From Opisthorchis felineus (lineage: Eukaryota; Platyhelminthes; Trematoda; Opisthorchiida; Opisthorchiidae), in NCBI GenBank assembly GCA_004794785.1, contig SJOL01008635.1, forward strand, positions 1,286,835 through 1,350,834: 64,000 bases of DNA, read 5' to 3'. The position numbers and the translations under genes were made by a program. Below the pieces are notes generated by a model. The model saw nothing but the letters and a program-made list of their open reading frames with translations, did not search any database and had not been told where the DNA came from. Shown here in pieces: positions 27,901 to 42,900 of this stretch. The stretch's first letter is position 1. Every line of letters begins with the position of its first letter.

Positions 27901-30900
27901 ATGTTCTTAAATCTGGTTGTCACCGACAGTGCAGGCGGGGTGCACACTGTGCTGCCTGAATGCTCTTGAGGTCTGTATGGTCTAGAGTTGAAGAATGCAG
28001 TGGACACGCAGAGGTATATTGCTAGCTAAAGTCTATCCAATACTGCCTTAAATTTCCCTTGAGCTTTGATGTCACAACATAGTTTCAAAATGAAAACGTC
28101 GTGACAATGCTATGGGTGTTTGTTTTGTAACATCCAATGTGACAACAGGTAACGTGAAATTATGCATCATTTTAAATGAATTCTGCTTCCACACTAGTCA
28201 GAAATCGCTGAATTCGGTAAGCTCTTCGAATGGCTAAATTTAGGCTAATGCTCAATTCTTCTACAGAGGAGTCAGCTGGAAATTCGAGTGAATGCCCGAA
28301 TCCCGGAGTCCTTTCGAACGATTTACGTTGCGGAGACTAAGCAGCTTACAGTAAGCACTAGTGGGTAGATCTAACGATGCACCAGTAACCATCGCTTTCC
28401 ATTGGCTTCCAAACTTAACGCTAACGAAGTATTTATACCCCATGCACATCTGCAACGTTTTGACGGAAAGTACTTCCGCTTTACTTTTCTAGCCGGAACG
28501 AAAGACTGAACACATCAGACACACAGCCTCCAAAGCCATAACCCCGGATTCTATTTCAAGTGAAACCGTGAGTTCTGATGTGCTTTCAACGCAACTGCTG
28601 ACTCTAGAGGATATAACACACTGACTGCGAAAGTGAAAGAACCCATGACGATGCTCCAAACTGTGTTTGCTGAATTGTACGAGCTCTGGCTTTAAAACTA
28701 GAGTGCACTCGGTTATTTTGTCTGTGTGAATTTGACCATTCAATACGGAGGTCCATTGGGTAATTTTCGGGCCTGAAACATGTCAGCCAGAACTAATGAG
28801 AGGACGATGCGTCGCTTGGGCAGGCCGTTAACGTGTCTCAGATTACTATCTGCATTTTAGTTTTTGACAACATAATTCTGCGTCTTTATTTTTTGTAAAG
28901 CAGCTATGTTAAAAATAGCCCAACGTCGATTTGACTGTCTCATGAAAAAATATTTTGACTGAGTGCATGGTTTCTGGTCGTTACGAGATTATTTTCTCAG
29001 GGCCTCCAATCCGATATTCTATATTCCGTCCCCAAAGCTGCTGACAGCAAAAGGCTCACAGCAGAATACGAATTTTGGAGACGACTCAGTCTCCATCCAA
29101 TTTTTCGCATCAACTAGAATTCTGATCGGTTTGATCTCCTGTAGTTCACATACACGCACAATATTGAGGTTGGTAGCAACTCGAGCCTTGTAAAATCATT
29201 CAGCGTTGAAGCCTGACTGCCTGTTTTCTCTTGTTTGTTGATTTATCGAAGGTCAACCGCTGGTAGTGTCGACCTGATCGCGAACAATTTTATTAGCTTG
29301 CCGGGCACATAGAAACTTTCACCTTTTTTACTACGACGGAAGTTTGACTTTTTTTCAAAGAGAATGAAGGAAACAACCAGTAACCTAGAACTGAACCAAT
29401 GTTCTCTATATCATACCCTCATGGATCAACTAGTGTTTGAAGACAAATCAGGTTGGTTCAGGTTGTTTCCATTAGACTTATAGAGAAGAACCCCTATACC
29501 CTGTCCAGTCTTCACAGCTAAATGATATGTTGTTCTACACCAATTTACAGATTTACAGTACAGGCACATTTGTGCCAAGACAGTCTCCTCGAACATACAT
29601 TGACCGCGTCCTTCAAGGCTCCGTAGATGACGTAAGTCTTCATATCACTCATTTTCCCAAACCTGAATATGTACTAAGGACCCATTCTCCGTTACGCATC
29701 TGAGTCATGCTCAGAACGAGTCAACACTGGAGATCGGCAATTTCACCATTTTTGCGATTGACTAAATTTGTCGCCATTTTACAGACCAATTCACTGATTT
29801 CAATTTACTTGTTGGACGGTACATGAGGGAGCACTTGGGCTGATCTGGAGATGCCCGAAAGGAAATTTTACTGTGAAAGTTTGATGTACGGGAAGTAAAA
29901 TGCAACAGATATTTCGATTATCACTACATTATTATTGACGTATGGATGGCATACAATCATCAGTTATCCTATTCCATTAAATCATTCGACCCGGTTGAGA
30001 TATAGCGACCAACTCAATTATTTCCTCATTTACGCTTGTTTAGAGGGTACGTCCAGTCCCAAGCTGATCTTGTGATGTGCTCTGGCTATGTAAACGGGTT
30101 ATGTTAACCAGATGCTCACCGATTCTCTGGCCTTACAGACTCATCAGGTCGGCTGATTGCTCAAAACAATGTCATCTCGCATATGCCGATATCCGCACTT
30201 AGGTGGGCGATGCTCCTCGATGGCGTAAGTAGACTAATTTACATCGTTGAAGGAGAGGCACGTATGCAAAAGCCGCACTTACGTAATCCCGTTTAATCTT
30301 TGTGGAACCTTAACGGCGTTATCGTCAAGCACTGACGTGTGCTGACCAACTGGTAACGGCCAACCACGAAAAATCTAATTAGAAAGGCCTCTGGTTATTG
30401 CATCTTTTTACTCGGCTTAAAGACTGAATGGAAGTCTTAAAATAAATCCCGTGTGAAGTCAATCCAGATTTTTTCAGTTGTACGTGTACCGAAAATCCAT
30501 CTTATACATTCATCAAATATTTCCTACCCAGCTCTGACACACTGGGTCGATAGCAAATACGCATTGGGACTCACTATTACGACATAGGGGAACTAGAAAA
30601 AATATTTGGGTTCTCCCCACTCAGATGCCCTCACGATGTGATAAACGTGACGAGAATTCTGCAGAGAAGGTAATCAAATGTGAAGCATCTTAAGACGTAG
30701 TTATGTTCGCAAGTAAGCATTATATCATTATTTTGCTTGCGGGTAGGTTTGCATTCAGTTCGTATCCGGTGATTCAAAGTCCCATCGCGCAGCGATTTGT
30801 TCCTGCATCTAGGCTAAATAAAATGGTACATTTGACAGCCAGTAAATCTACCCTTCAAACTTCTCCGAATCTGACTTTTAAGTGATTAGTTACGAATTAA

Positions 30901-33900
30901 TCAGCCTACATTACTATAATCCGTTTTCCAGGACGGACAGAAACCAATGAACACGGTTACTCAAGGTATACCAGAGCGACAGAATAGCACAACTCCTCTC
31001 ACGGATTCCAGGCTGGTGAGTTGTCGAGTGTACAACTTCTTTCTTTGATTCTACGACCCGAACTTGCATCAGCAGGAAACTTCGAAGTTCTCGAATTCAG
31101 TCATTACCTATCATTAATCATCGATTTCAAGCTTCAAAAGATAAACAAATTTTTTAAAGCAACACATTTTTTGTCATCCTCGTACATGTAAAAAGTCTGA
31201 AAAACGAAAGGAAGTCTAGCAAATGCCATAATACAAACAGACTTGCTTTTGGCGTTTCGTTCTCCAACGCCTTTTATTTTAGGAGGATCTTTTAAAAACA
31301 GGCCTCTAATTCTAGTCAGCCAAAAACAGCACTCTTAACTTCTCTCCACGGAGCGAGTTCTGCTTGTTCAACCAACCCGACTAATTATGCATCCTGCTAA
31401 CAGGATTCGCAAACAACTCGCTGAATGATAGCTTACGATTCTTAGGTTCAGTATACCACACTAAAATCCACGAAACTGACTGCAACCAAATTTTACCCAG
31501 TTAAAGCCAGATTTTGAGCAATACTCGACAGTTCAAGAATGTGTGGCACTTTTTCGTTATATTTACATTTACACACAACAGATATAGCAGCAAAACAAAC
31601 GATTTTTGCTAAGTACAAATAGGATTAATACCAACAAAAAATCGGACATCAAAACACTTGAAAGGTGTATCCGATTGTTGGCAACCCGTGGCATTGTTCA
31701 AATTCCGTGTCCAGCCGGCCAAACCCAGTAATCTTTACAGCAACTACGATACGAAGCTTTGCACCTCACAAAGAATTCAGGATTGTTGCGTAACTGTGGC
31801 GCTTTTAGTAGAATTCACTCAATTTATGTTAAGGTTTGGATTTAATGACTGGGCGCGAATATCCCTTTGGTGAGCATCCCCAATTAATGGCCCGGGTTCG
31901 AATCCCAGCATACGCCCAGTTCTTGAAAAGTGTTCATCTACTGTTTCATCAATAAAAAGATAATAATCATGAAGTTGCTAAAATCGCCTCGACAGCTAGT
32001 GACAGGCTTTGAAACTATTGCGTAAGCAATTGTTTTAAAACGGACCCTTTAATTGAGTTCCGCCATGAAATTTGCACTTAAATGATTTGACTGCAACCGT
32101 TACAAACACGCCTTGATTCGCTCAGCATTTAAAATACTTGTTTAAAATGCTTGCATTGGCCACAACCGTCTTTACGTCGTTTTAAATCGACGAACGACGA
32201 ATACAGTACACCTTAACCACACAGTGTTAAAAATCCACCTGTCAGAGGTCGTTAGACAGTAAGTACTCGCCTGAATAATATCACGCATAGATTTTATGTA
32301 GACAGAACCTCTTTGAAAAATCAGTGAATACGGACATCGAAATTCTACAATTTTTTTCTTTTTCTCATTATTTTAACTTTCTCGGCTTCATTAGTATTTA
32401 CAGCGATATATATTACACGTAATACATAAAAAGCACTACAATGGAATCAGCTGCGTTACGCTTTAGCCGCAACTGGCATTGAATTTAACCTTGTTCTACT
32501 AACCAGTAAGACAATGCAATTCTACACAAATGTGGCGTGCCCTGTTGCCATTTACGTAACTATAGTTTTAACTTAATAAATCTGTACAAAGAGAAGTAGC
32601 GGTTGAGATACAGTAGAATAACTGGACACAACGTATATAATACTTTCATACTGGTATTATTGAGCAAAAGGAAAATGTTTTTAGATAAAAATGTGGTTCG
32701 AATTTTTTATTCCAACAGGACTGACTGTGAATACGGTGAACCACAAACTCGCTGTTTGACAAAATTTCATGTTATGAAAATATATGTACCAGGATTCCGA
32801 AAACCCTACTCGGACGAGGACCGTTGACCCTTGCATAGAAAGGAAGGTTGGTAGCTCAACAGAGCTGTCAATAGACTTATTTGCCAGGCTTGGTAACTGT
32901 TTTGTTCCTTGGAAGGCCGGTCAGAATCCACATCACTGATACTTTTTCGGTCCTAAGTGGTTGTGAGTGGCTTTTTGGAAGTAAGCAATCAGACCGTCCC
33001 AAATAAGCTGGGTTGTTTGAATACGTGAGCGCTTGACAATGCCAAGAGTTTATTTATTTTTTATTTATTATTATATGTATTTATGTATATTTATATTTAT
33101 ATACTACATGTTGTTCTCTGACTTCTTTCGCTTATGACCTTGTTAAAACCCACTTGCGTGACAAACGGATCAGAAGATATTTCCACATATCTGCGTGAGA
33201 CATAAATACTTCTTCACAAAAGGTCGCTCGAAAAATTGCTGCAACTGATTCCTGTAAATTAACTTCCACTAATCGATGTATTTATTGATTTGCTTCCCTG
33301 GACTCTGTTCTCATACATCGCGTTCATTCTGATTTGCTTGCCTGATTGGCGTTTCCACAGGTTGAGGAGAATCGTTTGAATAGGGCGACGCAACATCCGA
33401 AATCACAGGATTGTCCGGCTTCCCCCATAGACTCTGGACGTGTGAGTCAGCATGTTTGTTATTCTGCCGTCTGTGACACGTTTCCCCTGGTGCTAAAATA
33501 AACCACTTACTAGCAGAGTGAATTGATGATCAAGATTCCGGTAATGCGTATTTGGACTGACTTGCTTAATTTGAGTTTGATCGCTGTTGAATAAGGGATG
33601 GGTCTTTGTCTGATATTTGAATTTCACGCAGCTATTTGTAAGAATGACGAAGGAAAGAAATAATATCAACGTCCGGCGGGATTACTGTTTACCTGACTCG
33701 TGTTGCTTCTAGTTTGACACGATAACCCCATTCTTAAACCACAGCGTTGGAACAGTAAACCACCAAAGTGTGCTATTATATCAAAAGTACTGACCCCCTA
33801 AAACATGAAACCCAATATGAGGACCTCCTGATTCTGATACGTTCAAGGTTCCCACTTTTCATGGTATTTTTTTCAAAACATCTGCTAAATCAGGGTGCTT

Positions 33901-36900
33901 AAGACTGTCTTGGCGTAACATTTCTTATTAGTAAAAAGAGAGTGTGAAGAACAGCGCTGGCTTTCAATGGCTGATCAGATAAATCCTAAATCCTGCTCTC
34001 TTAAATACAACTGTCTCCCCCAGAAATCAACATTTCAGCATGCAACCCCTTTGAGGAAATGGTTTCAGGGAACCAAAACCTTGGCAAATTTTTACACGTG
34101 TGTACCACATGCCTCAGTCCTAGCTAACTGACGACAAGTAAAGCCCCTCCAGAATGCAAAATACGACGCCTCAGTACGGTCGCATTTTTACGCGCATGCC
34201 GCTTAAAAACGTCGCATGAAACCAACTGAGTAAAACAAAACTGTGACACTGTTAAGGGTGATATTCAAATTTTCATGGATGTATTGAATCAGTTAACTAT
34301 GGGATACCTTATATGGCTCTTTTGCTGCCGGTTTTATACTCCGTTGTTACAGAAGGAATAAAAATTATTTGTTCATCGAGACAAATTAACGTCAAGCAGG
34401 CATTTGTATAATTTTACTCCATTGGACGTATGGACGATATGTGACAAAGTTCTACTTGAATTAGGGACAGCGGTTCTGAAGCTCGGCTTCAGAAAAGTGA
34501 ACAGTCGGTTAATGGCGGGTTTTGCTGTTAGGGTAGCGCTTATCTCTATGCATAAGCTTGATATAAACTTAACTTCAGTTTCACGGAGCATGTTTTTACT
34601 GTATTGTCTAAAATGGGGTTGCTTGTCCCTCCGATCAACAAACCAAGTGAGCGTGCCTTGTACCATAGTTTCATTTCGAGTAAACTGCTTTCCTCTCCAG
34701 TGGAACGTGCATTTTAAGGGACTGGTTTAACTCACCCCCAAAATGTCCATACATGCTCCTCCAATTAGTGTAAAATGTTTCTGTATTCAACTCTCGTAAC
34801 GCAACTGTGGTTCAATGGCATCATTTAAATAATCATTGTGAGTAGTAAATTTCTTTGGCTTGCGTGAAGTTCTTTGATATCATCAGCAATCTACGAAAAA
34901 AACTACATTTTTGGGGTTATCCAGTAAGGATACACAGCCCGAACATCGGTGATAAATCAATGTCGACCTGCGTGAGTCGATTTTATCTACATCACACCAG
35001 TACAACATTCTGCACTGCCACCCACAACACAATTCCAAACGGCGTAGCTCTGAGTAGTGATGAAACGTTTTCGGCCAAATTACTCAGCCCCGCAAATCAC
35101 TACATCCTGAGCTGCGATGGATTTCTGCATTTGTAGGCTTTTAAACACATCGTGGTTCTTTTTACCGTTGTTTGTGTCCAACTTAATAAGAATTTTCACG
35201 ATTGCTGACGACAATAGCTTTGGTCACCCGTGTTTATGCAGCCTCCGTTCAACAGCTTTAGCTCCCGGTGATGTTAATTAACTTATTCCCCATCAAACAT
35301 GGCAATAAATGGCACGAAAATTCAACGTGACCCGGTCTGAGACATATTATCTACCATTCCCATGCGTTACGGCTCTCACGCTTCAGTTCAGCAGCCTCTC
35401 CTGCCAAATACCAATTCAGGGTGCCCATTCTTGACGGTTTTCCTAACTGACGTGTTTCATGGTCCCACTTACGACAGATGGAATCTAGGTGATTCCTGCT
35501 GTACAGTGCGAAAACCACGTAAACATGTGTTACCAACTTCGTGAATTAAGAATGAGCGGCTCTATATCCTGTTTGAGTGCGAGTTAACCACTGCTGAACG
35601 ATATAATCCTGCAATACTAATCGCTGGTTCGAAACTTCCTGGAGTTTTGCGATGTGGGCACTGTTGCTACTCCCAAATAAAAATGCAACAGCTGCGCAAT
35701 ATCCCTCGGATTTTTGGGTATAGAATAACTTCACATGGCAAACTCTTCGCTGAAACTTTCAAGCTTCGTATTACTGCCAACATATTCTCTACTTCATCTG
35801 ATTTTTATTCAAAGTAGATATCGCTTAATGCCGATTCACAATGCACAATGGAGTCTTCCGATGCCTCACACTTCCCGGCTGCTCATATTTCCTCCACCGG
35901 TAGAGTTACCATGGTATGTTTAACCAAAGGCGCTGAATTTCATGAAGATTACGTTTATTTGCCAAAGTCTGCAGTGTCTCAATAGTTGCTGGTTTACTCG
36001 AAACGTTGGGATCACCATAAATAGTCCATTAATCACTCATCATTCAGCTGACAAACGATTTTATCTGCAATCTAGCAGACGTTCGATCCCTACAAAGGTA
36101 GGCTATTGGAGGCCGGACAGTACGAGTATTCAGAACGTCATTATCTGGAGCTGAGTGCTACGCTTATGCTGATTTTTCTGACCGTACTGTATGCAACAGT
36201 TGCCCGTACCTGTCATCGGTAATGGACTGGTTCGATGTGATGGATATTGGGTCACTGACATACCCACAACACCAAATATCTCATATCCTCGCTAGAATTT
36301 ATCAGCAGGGGATGCTTTAACGCAACAGATTCCATGAACCTAAAATCTAAGAGCTGGAGTGTTACAAAATCACTGGTGAGAATGGTAGTATCAGAGATTG
36401 TTAAGATTGCGGATAAATTTAGTTGTCTCATCACCATCCGAGGTGATATCAATGATACTTGCTAGATTGCTGTTACGTCTTAATAGAAAAAGCTTCCCAA
36501 ATGTTCACTTTGGCCGGTGAAGTAACCGTGGTTATTCACGTCGGTAACAATCATTTGACTGACACGTGCAAACTCGAAACCCTGCTTCCACCACCAAGAT
36601 TTGTCCCAGCATCCTAACAAATAACTGTCACGTTGGGGAATTTGATCCAAGATAGGAAGAAATGTTCCACGGACGTAGAAGGAATCACGTGGTCTATGAA
36701 AATGGTGACCTTGACCTAACAGCTGAAGATGCTTGTTAACCCAAACATGTCTGTAAGTGAACCGCTTCGTCTGCTTTGTTCTGCTAAATTTGCTGAGGGT
36801 CATATTTGAAGGTACCTTCATCCATCTACCTAGAATAAACTTTTTTGCAAAAAATAAAAGTCTCACCGGATTTTTGTTTCGTTCGCCTGGTCTAGGTGCA

Positions 36901-39900
36901 AATATATCACAGTTGTTTACATGAATAAACGTAATATGTCCTCACTGCAATAATCTACACCCGAAGACTGAGGTTTCCTGGTTTATTTTCTAATCACCCC
37001 GTGTGTATGTACGGGCCTGTGGTGTATATCTCGCTCTCTGCTGAAATTCTCCCGTAGTTGTGATATACCGCAGGTTTATCCCGTATGGTAGGCAGGCAGG
37101 TAGGCAATGTTTACCTTGGCTCCTGTATTTACCGCACACCTTCCTGCCATGGTCAGTTCCCGAACAAAAAGCAGACAACTTTGATGATTTCCGGTAGAGG
37201 TCGTCTTTATTCTAGTTTCCCCGGGAATGGCGAAAAGTGCGTGATGTTCGGCACTTTCTCGAGGCGTAACGAAACCTGTCATAACAATAACTGAGCGGAT
37301 CTGGTCAGTGGGGAACAGGGCTGTATTTGCAGTGCTTTGCGGAAGGGATTCAAGTCCCGAATAAGACTTCAATTCCGCCAATTCTTCCGTAGCGAGATTT
37401 TAGTTGGTGGCTCACAATTTATTCTTGCCGAGCTCTTGAAACACATGCGTGTCCATCTGACTCCGCTGTGTGAGGAGTGACCGCGTAGCCATCGGCGCGT
37501 TTCCTCCATGCATTATTTGCGCGACTGCTGAGGATAGGGAAGAGGCAGGCTGTTGCTCATGTATTAAATCTGCAGCTTTTCTGACTCGTTTCAGCGCACT
37601 AACTGTCGAGCTGTCTTGTACTGAATGTGAAAGCGTTGGCGTTCACTTTATCTGCACCACCGTTTAACTGAGGCTGTTTCTAGCAGTATTTTGTATTTCA
37701 CGATAAAAAGTCGACGGCGCTCGGTCTCCAAAATGGATTCTGTTACGCGGTTTGTTCTGCATAACAGTTTTTATGGTTTTGTATTAACACGCCTATCTTT
37801 CGTTATAGATGCCAAAAGCAGGTGTCTAATCGAAAATATCATACCTCGAATGACTCTCCGAACCTAGTGGGTAAACGGGGCCGATATGTCTAGTGGCACC
37901 CTAATCATACAATCGCAAGTGAAGCGACAGATTAGCGAAATACGCTCATTTTGCAAACCAGTTTGATTTTTTCGAGAGACTCACCTGGAACTCAGCTGAA
38001 TCTGCCATTTGTGATGTTTCCAGACAACTGAATGTGCTGCACCAGGCCGCCTCATGTTTCAGTTGCTACGATATTCGAGATATCGCGATACGTGTATATT
38101 CGTAATGCACTACTCATAAGGTTGCTGAAAATTCTTCAACAGCTCACCACCGGTTTCGCCCTTCTTGGGGATCATCAGGTAGGCGCAGTCCCCGAGTTTC
38201 CGTCAACCTTATGTTCTACTTGAGACCACATTGCACGAACTTAGTGAAATACACTCATTTGCAAACAAATTTGGTTTTGCGAGAGACTCACCTGGAACCC
38301 AGCTGAATCTGAAGCAACAGATATTATCGTTGAATGCTTTGAAAAGTGCACCTTAGTCATCACTACAATCCCCAAGACAGGCCTCTTTAAGAGAGTGCCA
38401 TTCATTTTGAGGATTCGGAAATCCCTTTCCTCGAAGCAGGGGTTAGTTGTAGGAACGGGTTTGCATTCGTTCACTAAGCCGGTTAAAAACCTTGCCCATA
38501 AGCAGCTCTTTTATTTCCTAAACACCTATTATTTAGCTTAGTTTGATTAACGTATGTTAGTAATTGAAGCGTCTTTGGTTTTATTTTTCAACATACGCTT
38601 TAGGACACCTCGCCAACATCCGCTGACCAACAGCTATCACAACTTTGCCCCTACTTTCCAAGTAGAAGATCCAGGCATGCGATTTCGCATGTAAGGTTGA
38701 AAATGTGACAGGATCTTGTTTCAATCTAAGTTCTCCAATTGTATGAGGTGAACTCAAAATTTTCTGGTGACAGAAGTACTCTTGGTGTCCTCCAACTTAA
38801 TCTAACCTGTGGCCTATATTATGCTAAAAAAACCTATGGTATTAAGAGCATGACAGTCTGCTGCAGCTGAACGCGACTAACAGTTTCATGCAACCTCATC
38901 ATCCTCCTAATTGCATAACAACCATTGCGTCCAACCTGGTGGGGTGCTTTTATTAATAAGGTGTTATTAGTTATTTACCAATACTGAACTATTCCCACTG
39001 CCTTGAATTTTGAGCCCTAAGTTTTCAAAGGCTCAGTCAAATTAGTAGGTCCCTCAGCTTCTTCGAAAAATTAGGGCGCGGTATGCAGGGACATCCTTTC
39101 ACTAGGCAAACATATTTATTTACTAAGTCCTTTTGAATTGAAAATAATCCGGTTCTCTTAGTAAAACAGAATGATCATATCGGTAGTAGATGGTTTGTGC
39201 AAAACAGCATAACCTCGAGCACTTTTGCCAAAACTGATATGCTACCCATTCACAAAACTGTCCGGTAATGTTTATACTGTTTTTTTCAGTCCGGCTGACA
39301 AAAGTAGGCTTCAACCGAGCTATGCGTGTCAATTTTTCAATCGTGGTCTTTATTTCACAGTTCTAACAGGTGCTTGTCTGACGTAAGTATTCCAGGAACA
39401 TTTTTTTAATTTTGCGGCACTCTTGGGAAGTTTCGGAATTTGTGAATTCGACTCCACGTCACCGTCGTAGTGCCCCTACGTGACCTTTCTTGTAAGTTCA
39501 CAATAAAGAATTGAAGCAAAGGACTCAACTATTGCTGTAGCTAGCAAGCTCACTAACAGTGGTCCTTTTCAATGCAGGGATGTGAAATTCAGTCATCCGA
39601 CCTTCGACGTGAATGATGTTGCAATAGCTATAACGTGCTCCTGAAAACGTCACAGAGGTTGACTGTTTATGCACCCCAACCAACTTCACACGTTAATCCA
39701 GATCTCCACCACTTTGGGGTACAATACAGTCGTGTCGGGACAGAATGTGAGCACAATTGCAACGTAGTTTCCCACACCACCGGGATTTGCCCCAGCTCAT
39801 TGACAGCTGTAAAACGGTGCCACCTCCAAGTGTATGATTTTAAAACAAAGGAGGGGAAAAGTATCTAGGTCTGAAAGTCACTCGCGTCATGATGAAAATT

Positions 39901-42900
39901 CAACCAACGAAAATGGAGTTCATCTAAAAAGTCGGTGACCTGGTCACCAAATATGAAGCGTATTTTGTTTTGTGCAGCCTTCGAAAAAAATGTGACCTGC
40001 AACTGGAAACGTATTATGTATACACAGGTCCGGAATGCCGAACTACGGCTACACTGCGTTTCAAAATTATTCTCTGAAAATGCGAAATAGTTAGCCTATC
40101 TGCTTGTTCTGATGAAAAATACGAAGATGCGTTTACAGATAAAATACTGTATTAAATGCTTCACTGGTTTTGCTTTGTTCCAAATTCCAAGACACTGGAT
40201 TTATGCTTATCTGTTGGTCCATATAACAGTGATAGAAATTTTCTTGCTACAGAACCTGAGACTGCCTGGAAGAAAAATTTTACCTCAAACTGATACCTCT
40301 CTTAGAGAAGACCAAAAGTTAAGCACTGAAAATGCTTGGGATCTTTGCAACAAATCATCCGCCGCACGGTCGTGTGGCTTGTGTGGAAAGAATAAAGGAA
40401 ATCTAAGTAAATACCACCCGTTCAACTTACTTGTGATCAGTCAAGCAACAGGATGTTTTGGTTTTTAGAATTTTTGCTGAGTGTGCTGATTTTCTAGTGG
40501 AAATCCAAGTTAAACGTCTATAGCATAATAATTGGTGTAGTATATACTAAGTTGCTCTTAGCTAACTGGTTCTAAACTGCAAAGCCCTACTAGTCTTCCG
40601 GCACATAAGAAAATATTCCTACACAACCTTCTTTTCTCATGCCAAAGAGTGTTCATTGCATCCTACTACAGAGTGAGGACGCTCATAATGTAACAGCATC
40701 TGTACCTGGGTTGAAGAATACCCATTTATAAAGGGTTTTTTGAAGATATGTTGGCAGTATAGAGTAGACACAAATGGTTACCATCACTGTTAGGTTCATC
40801 AATGATTAGGTGGTGAAAACCTGAGGGAACATTTTAAAAACTAAGTTGCAGTATCAGTCCTGATTATGCACCCTGTACGGTTTGCACTCTGCAAGTATTC
40901 ACAGCCTCTGTTGCGCTTGCTCAAGCGGAAATGAAAACTCAAAGCCATCTCGGGCGGGCGCTTTGTGGCAAGCAGATCTCGCCAAACGAGGAGCAAAAAA
41001 TTCAGGGAAGCCCACTGTATGGTATGCTAACTTTACTCTTGCTCAGTCTGAACACTGTTGCAGCACACTTGGCTCCAAATATCGGGGCTCGAACAAAACG
41101 ACGTTCTCACGGTCTCCGACTGTTTTGAATGCTGGTCGGAAATTTCTCGTCTCCACTAATGTGTACTTGTCGTAACGTTAATGATAGTGTGTAGTACTGC
41201 GAAATATTGATTAAACTGTCAGTCTGGAATTCTAGTGTGCTGGTTATGTCATAGACTCGTCACGAAGCCCACCAAGACCTGTCACTCATACTTGAGCAGG
41301 TCGTCTAGCTGCTTATTGCTTTTTAATCTTCTTAACAGGAGAAAAGTCGTAATCCGCCACACAATCTCTTCTCAACTTTTCGGTTTCATGAGACACAATA
41401 AAAGTAAAGTTAGAAGCCTCTTTTTCACTCCTCTGCATCAGTGAAATGTTCATTGTCTTTTGTACAGGTTTTTGCGCTCGGATAAGTATAGATATCGCAC
41501 GAATAAGGAGTGCACAAATAATAAACATTAGATAGCTGTTGGATATGTGTCTGGTTAGACTGTTCTGAAGACCTACGAGTAGCCGTTATAGAGGCATATT
41601 TCAACCATATATCTGTTTTTTGAGCACATTTGTCCTTTGTGATTTGGCGCGTTTTGTGGTCGCATTTCCTGTGGCCTCCTAATGGAGGGGACCTAGATAT
41701 TTCCCACATCATTTACGTAGTCTAAAGAAGTTCTCGTGCTCTCAACAAAGTAAGCATCGAAATCGTGAGTAAAATCATCACCGACTGTTACGACAATCTA
41801 CAGAAATTTTCTGAAGGCCAAAAGACAACGCATCTTTAAGAACCTGATAAAACGCGCGTCTATTTCTGAGCTATCCAGTAAGTAATCTCCGTTGTAAGGT
41901 GCCTAAATGTTCAAGAATAATGAAACCAAAAATTATGCTGAATGGACCTTTAGTACTTCTGTAAAATGTACCGCTCTTAATCGTGAGGAAAGTCAAACGG
42001 CAAAGACGGATAGAGAGCGAAACCTGGACTAAATTGCCGGGAAGTACGACGCAAACATTAATGCGTAAGTGAATTAAACTATTTTTGGAGCATGGTTTTG
42101 TCAACTAAGCGATGATATGAACAAATTAGATTGGACACCTTTGAGGTCAAGTAGAATTGACCAAAACTGCAGTTGTTGCCACGTAGTATCCAATCCAGAG
42201 TGCAACCTCTGGATGTGATAACCATGCTGTTCAGGTATCTCGCCCACAGAGCCATCTTTTGAAAGGCGTATTGAATGGAGCCAAAGGCGTTTCTTTCTGT
42301 GGGGACCCGCTGTAATACTTATGTTACTGGAATTTTTTGACCGTACTAACGTAACAAGAATAGGGGCACTTTTCGGCTTACACAACCTTCAGTGACTTCC
42401 CCACCAAAATCATAAGCAAGCGATTTACAAGATGCGGCTTTCTACGGGGTGATGAAATGTACACAGCTGCAGTGCCACAGGAAAATTATAATGACATGAC
42501 ATACGTCACCCGTTTCAGAGAGTCTGAGTCTGCATTAATGAAACGGCTGTGCTACGTGTACCAGGACGCCTCAATAAATTCTTGTGACAGCAAACCGCGC
42601 CAGCCTCCTTAAAATTATGGAGAACGAAGGTCTTCCAATAATAGCAAAAATCAAACAAGGACTAAAACCAGAAGTGACAGAGTGCCACTAAGTTGCTCAC
42701 ACCGAATGTAGCCATTATTTCTAACTGCTACTTTCTCGACTATACTTCCTGCGAAACATTGCCAAGATTACCGCTGACTGCTGACAAGTAAGTCGTTACT
42801 GCGATAAAGTTTTCCTCATTTCTGCCCATTTGCCTGCAGAAATACACCTTTCTAAGGAAATCTATGAAGCCATAAATATTTTTGTGCCTATTTCACAAAA

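Larger units (their letters stand above)
25966..28266. other. intron with an inverted repeat pair
   Basis: This interval holds the repeat pair described separately at 26440-26737 and a tRNA-like B box (GGAGTTCAAACCCC, about 26775-26788). I see no convincing exon in it. Confidence 0.5.

Noticed and set aside
29001..29130. Exon-like segment after TTTTCTCAG, with a readable frame including [13 protein letters not shown]
   Set aside because: It would need phase 2 entry and phase 1 exit, which neither neighbouring exon provides.
31847..31919. Possible tRNA gene with perfect B box and 8-bp closing stem
   Set aside because: The T arm and acceptor are separated by extra bases and the D arm and A box are absent, so it is a SINE-like remnant at best.
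34929..34972. Exon-like segment before GTGAGT ([10 protein letters not shown])
   Set aside because: Needs phase 1 entry, but the preceding supported exon ends in phase 0 and no clean bridging exon was found.
36048..36097. 50-base exon candidate with GTAGGC donor, bridging to a tiny exon at 39380-39392
   Set aside because: The pair is phase-possible, but the exons before and after already join in phase 0 without it and the splice sites are weak.
36480..36866. 128-codon minus-strand frame with a WDKSWWW run
   Set aside because: No family recognised and no second exon found; composition is unremarkable elsewhere.
41804..41877. 74-base segment with a good donor (GTAAGT) and a basic peptide [17 protein letters not shown]
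   Set aside because: Enters in phase 2 and leaves in phase 1, so it cannot be placed between the phase-0 exons around it. It could belong to an unrecognised transcript.
42519..42607. Open stretch after CCGTTTCAG reading [18 protein letters not shown]
   Set aside because: Needs phase 2 entry and lacks a credible donor.
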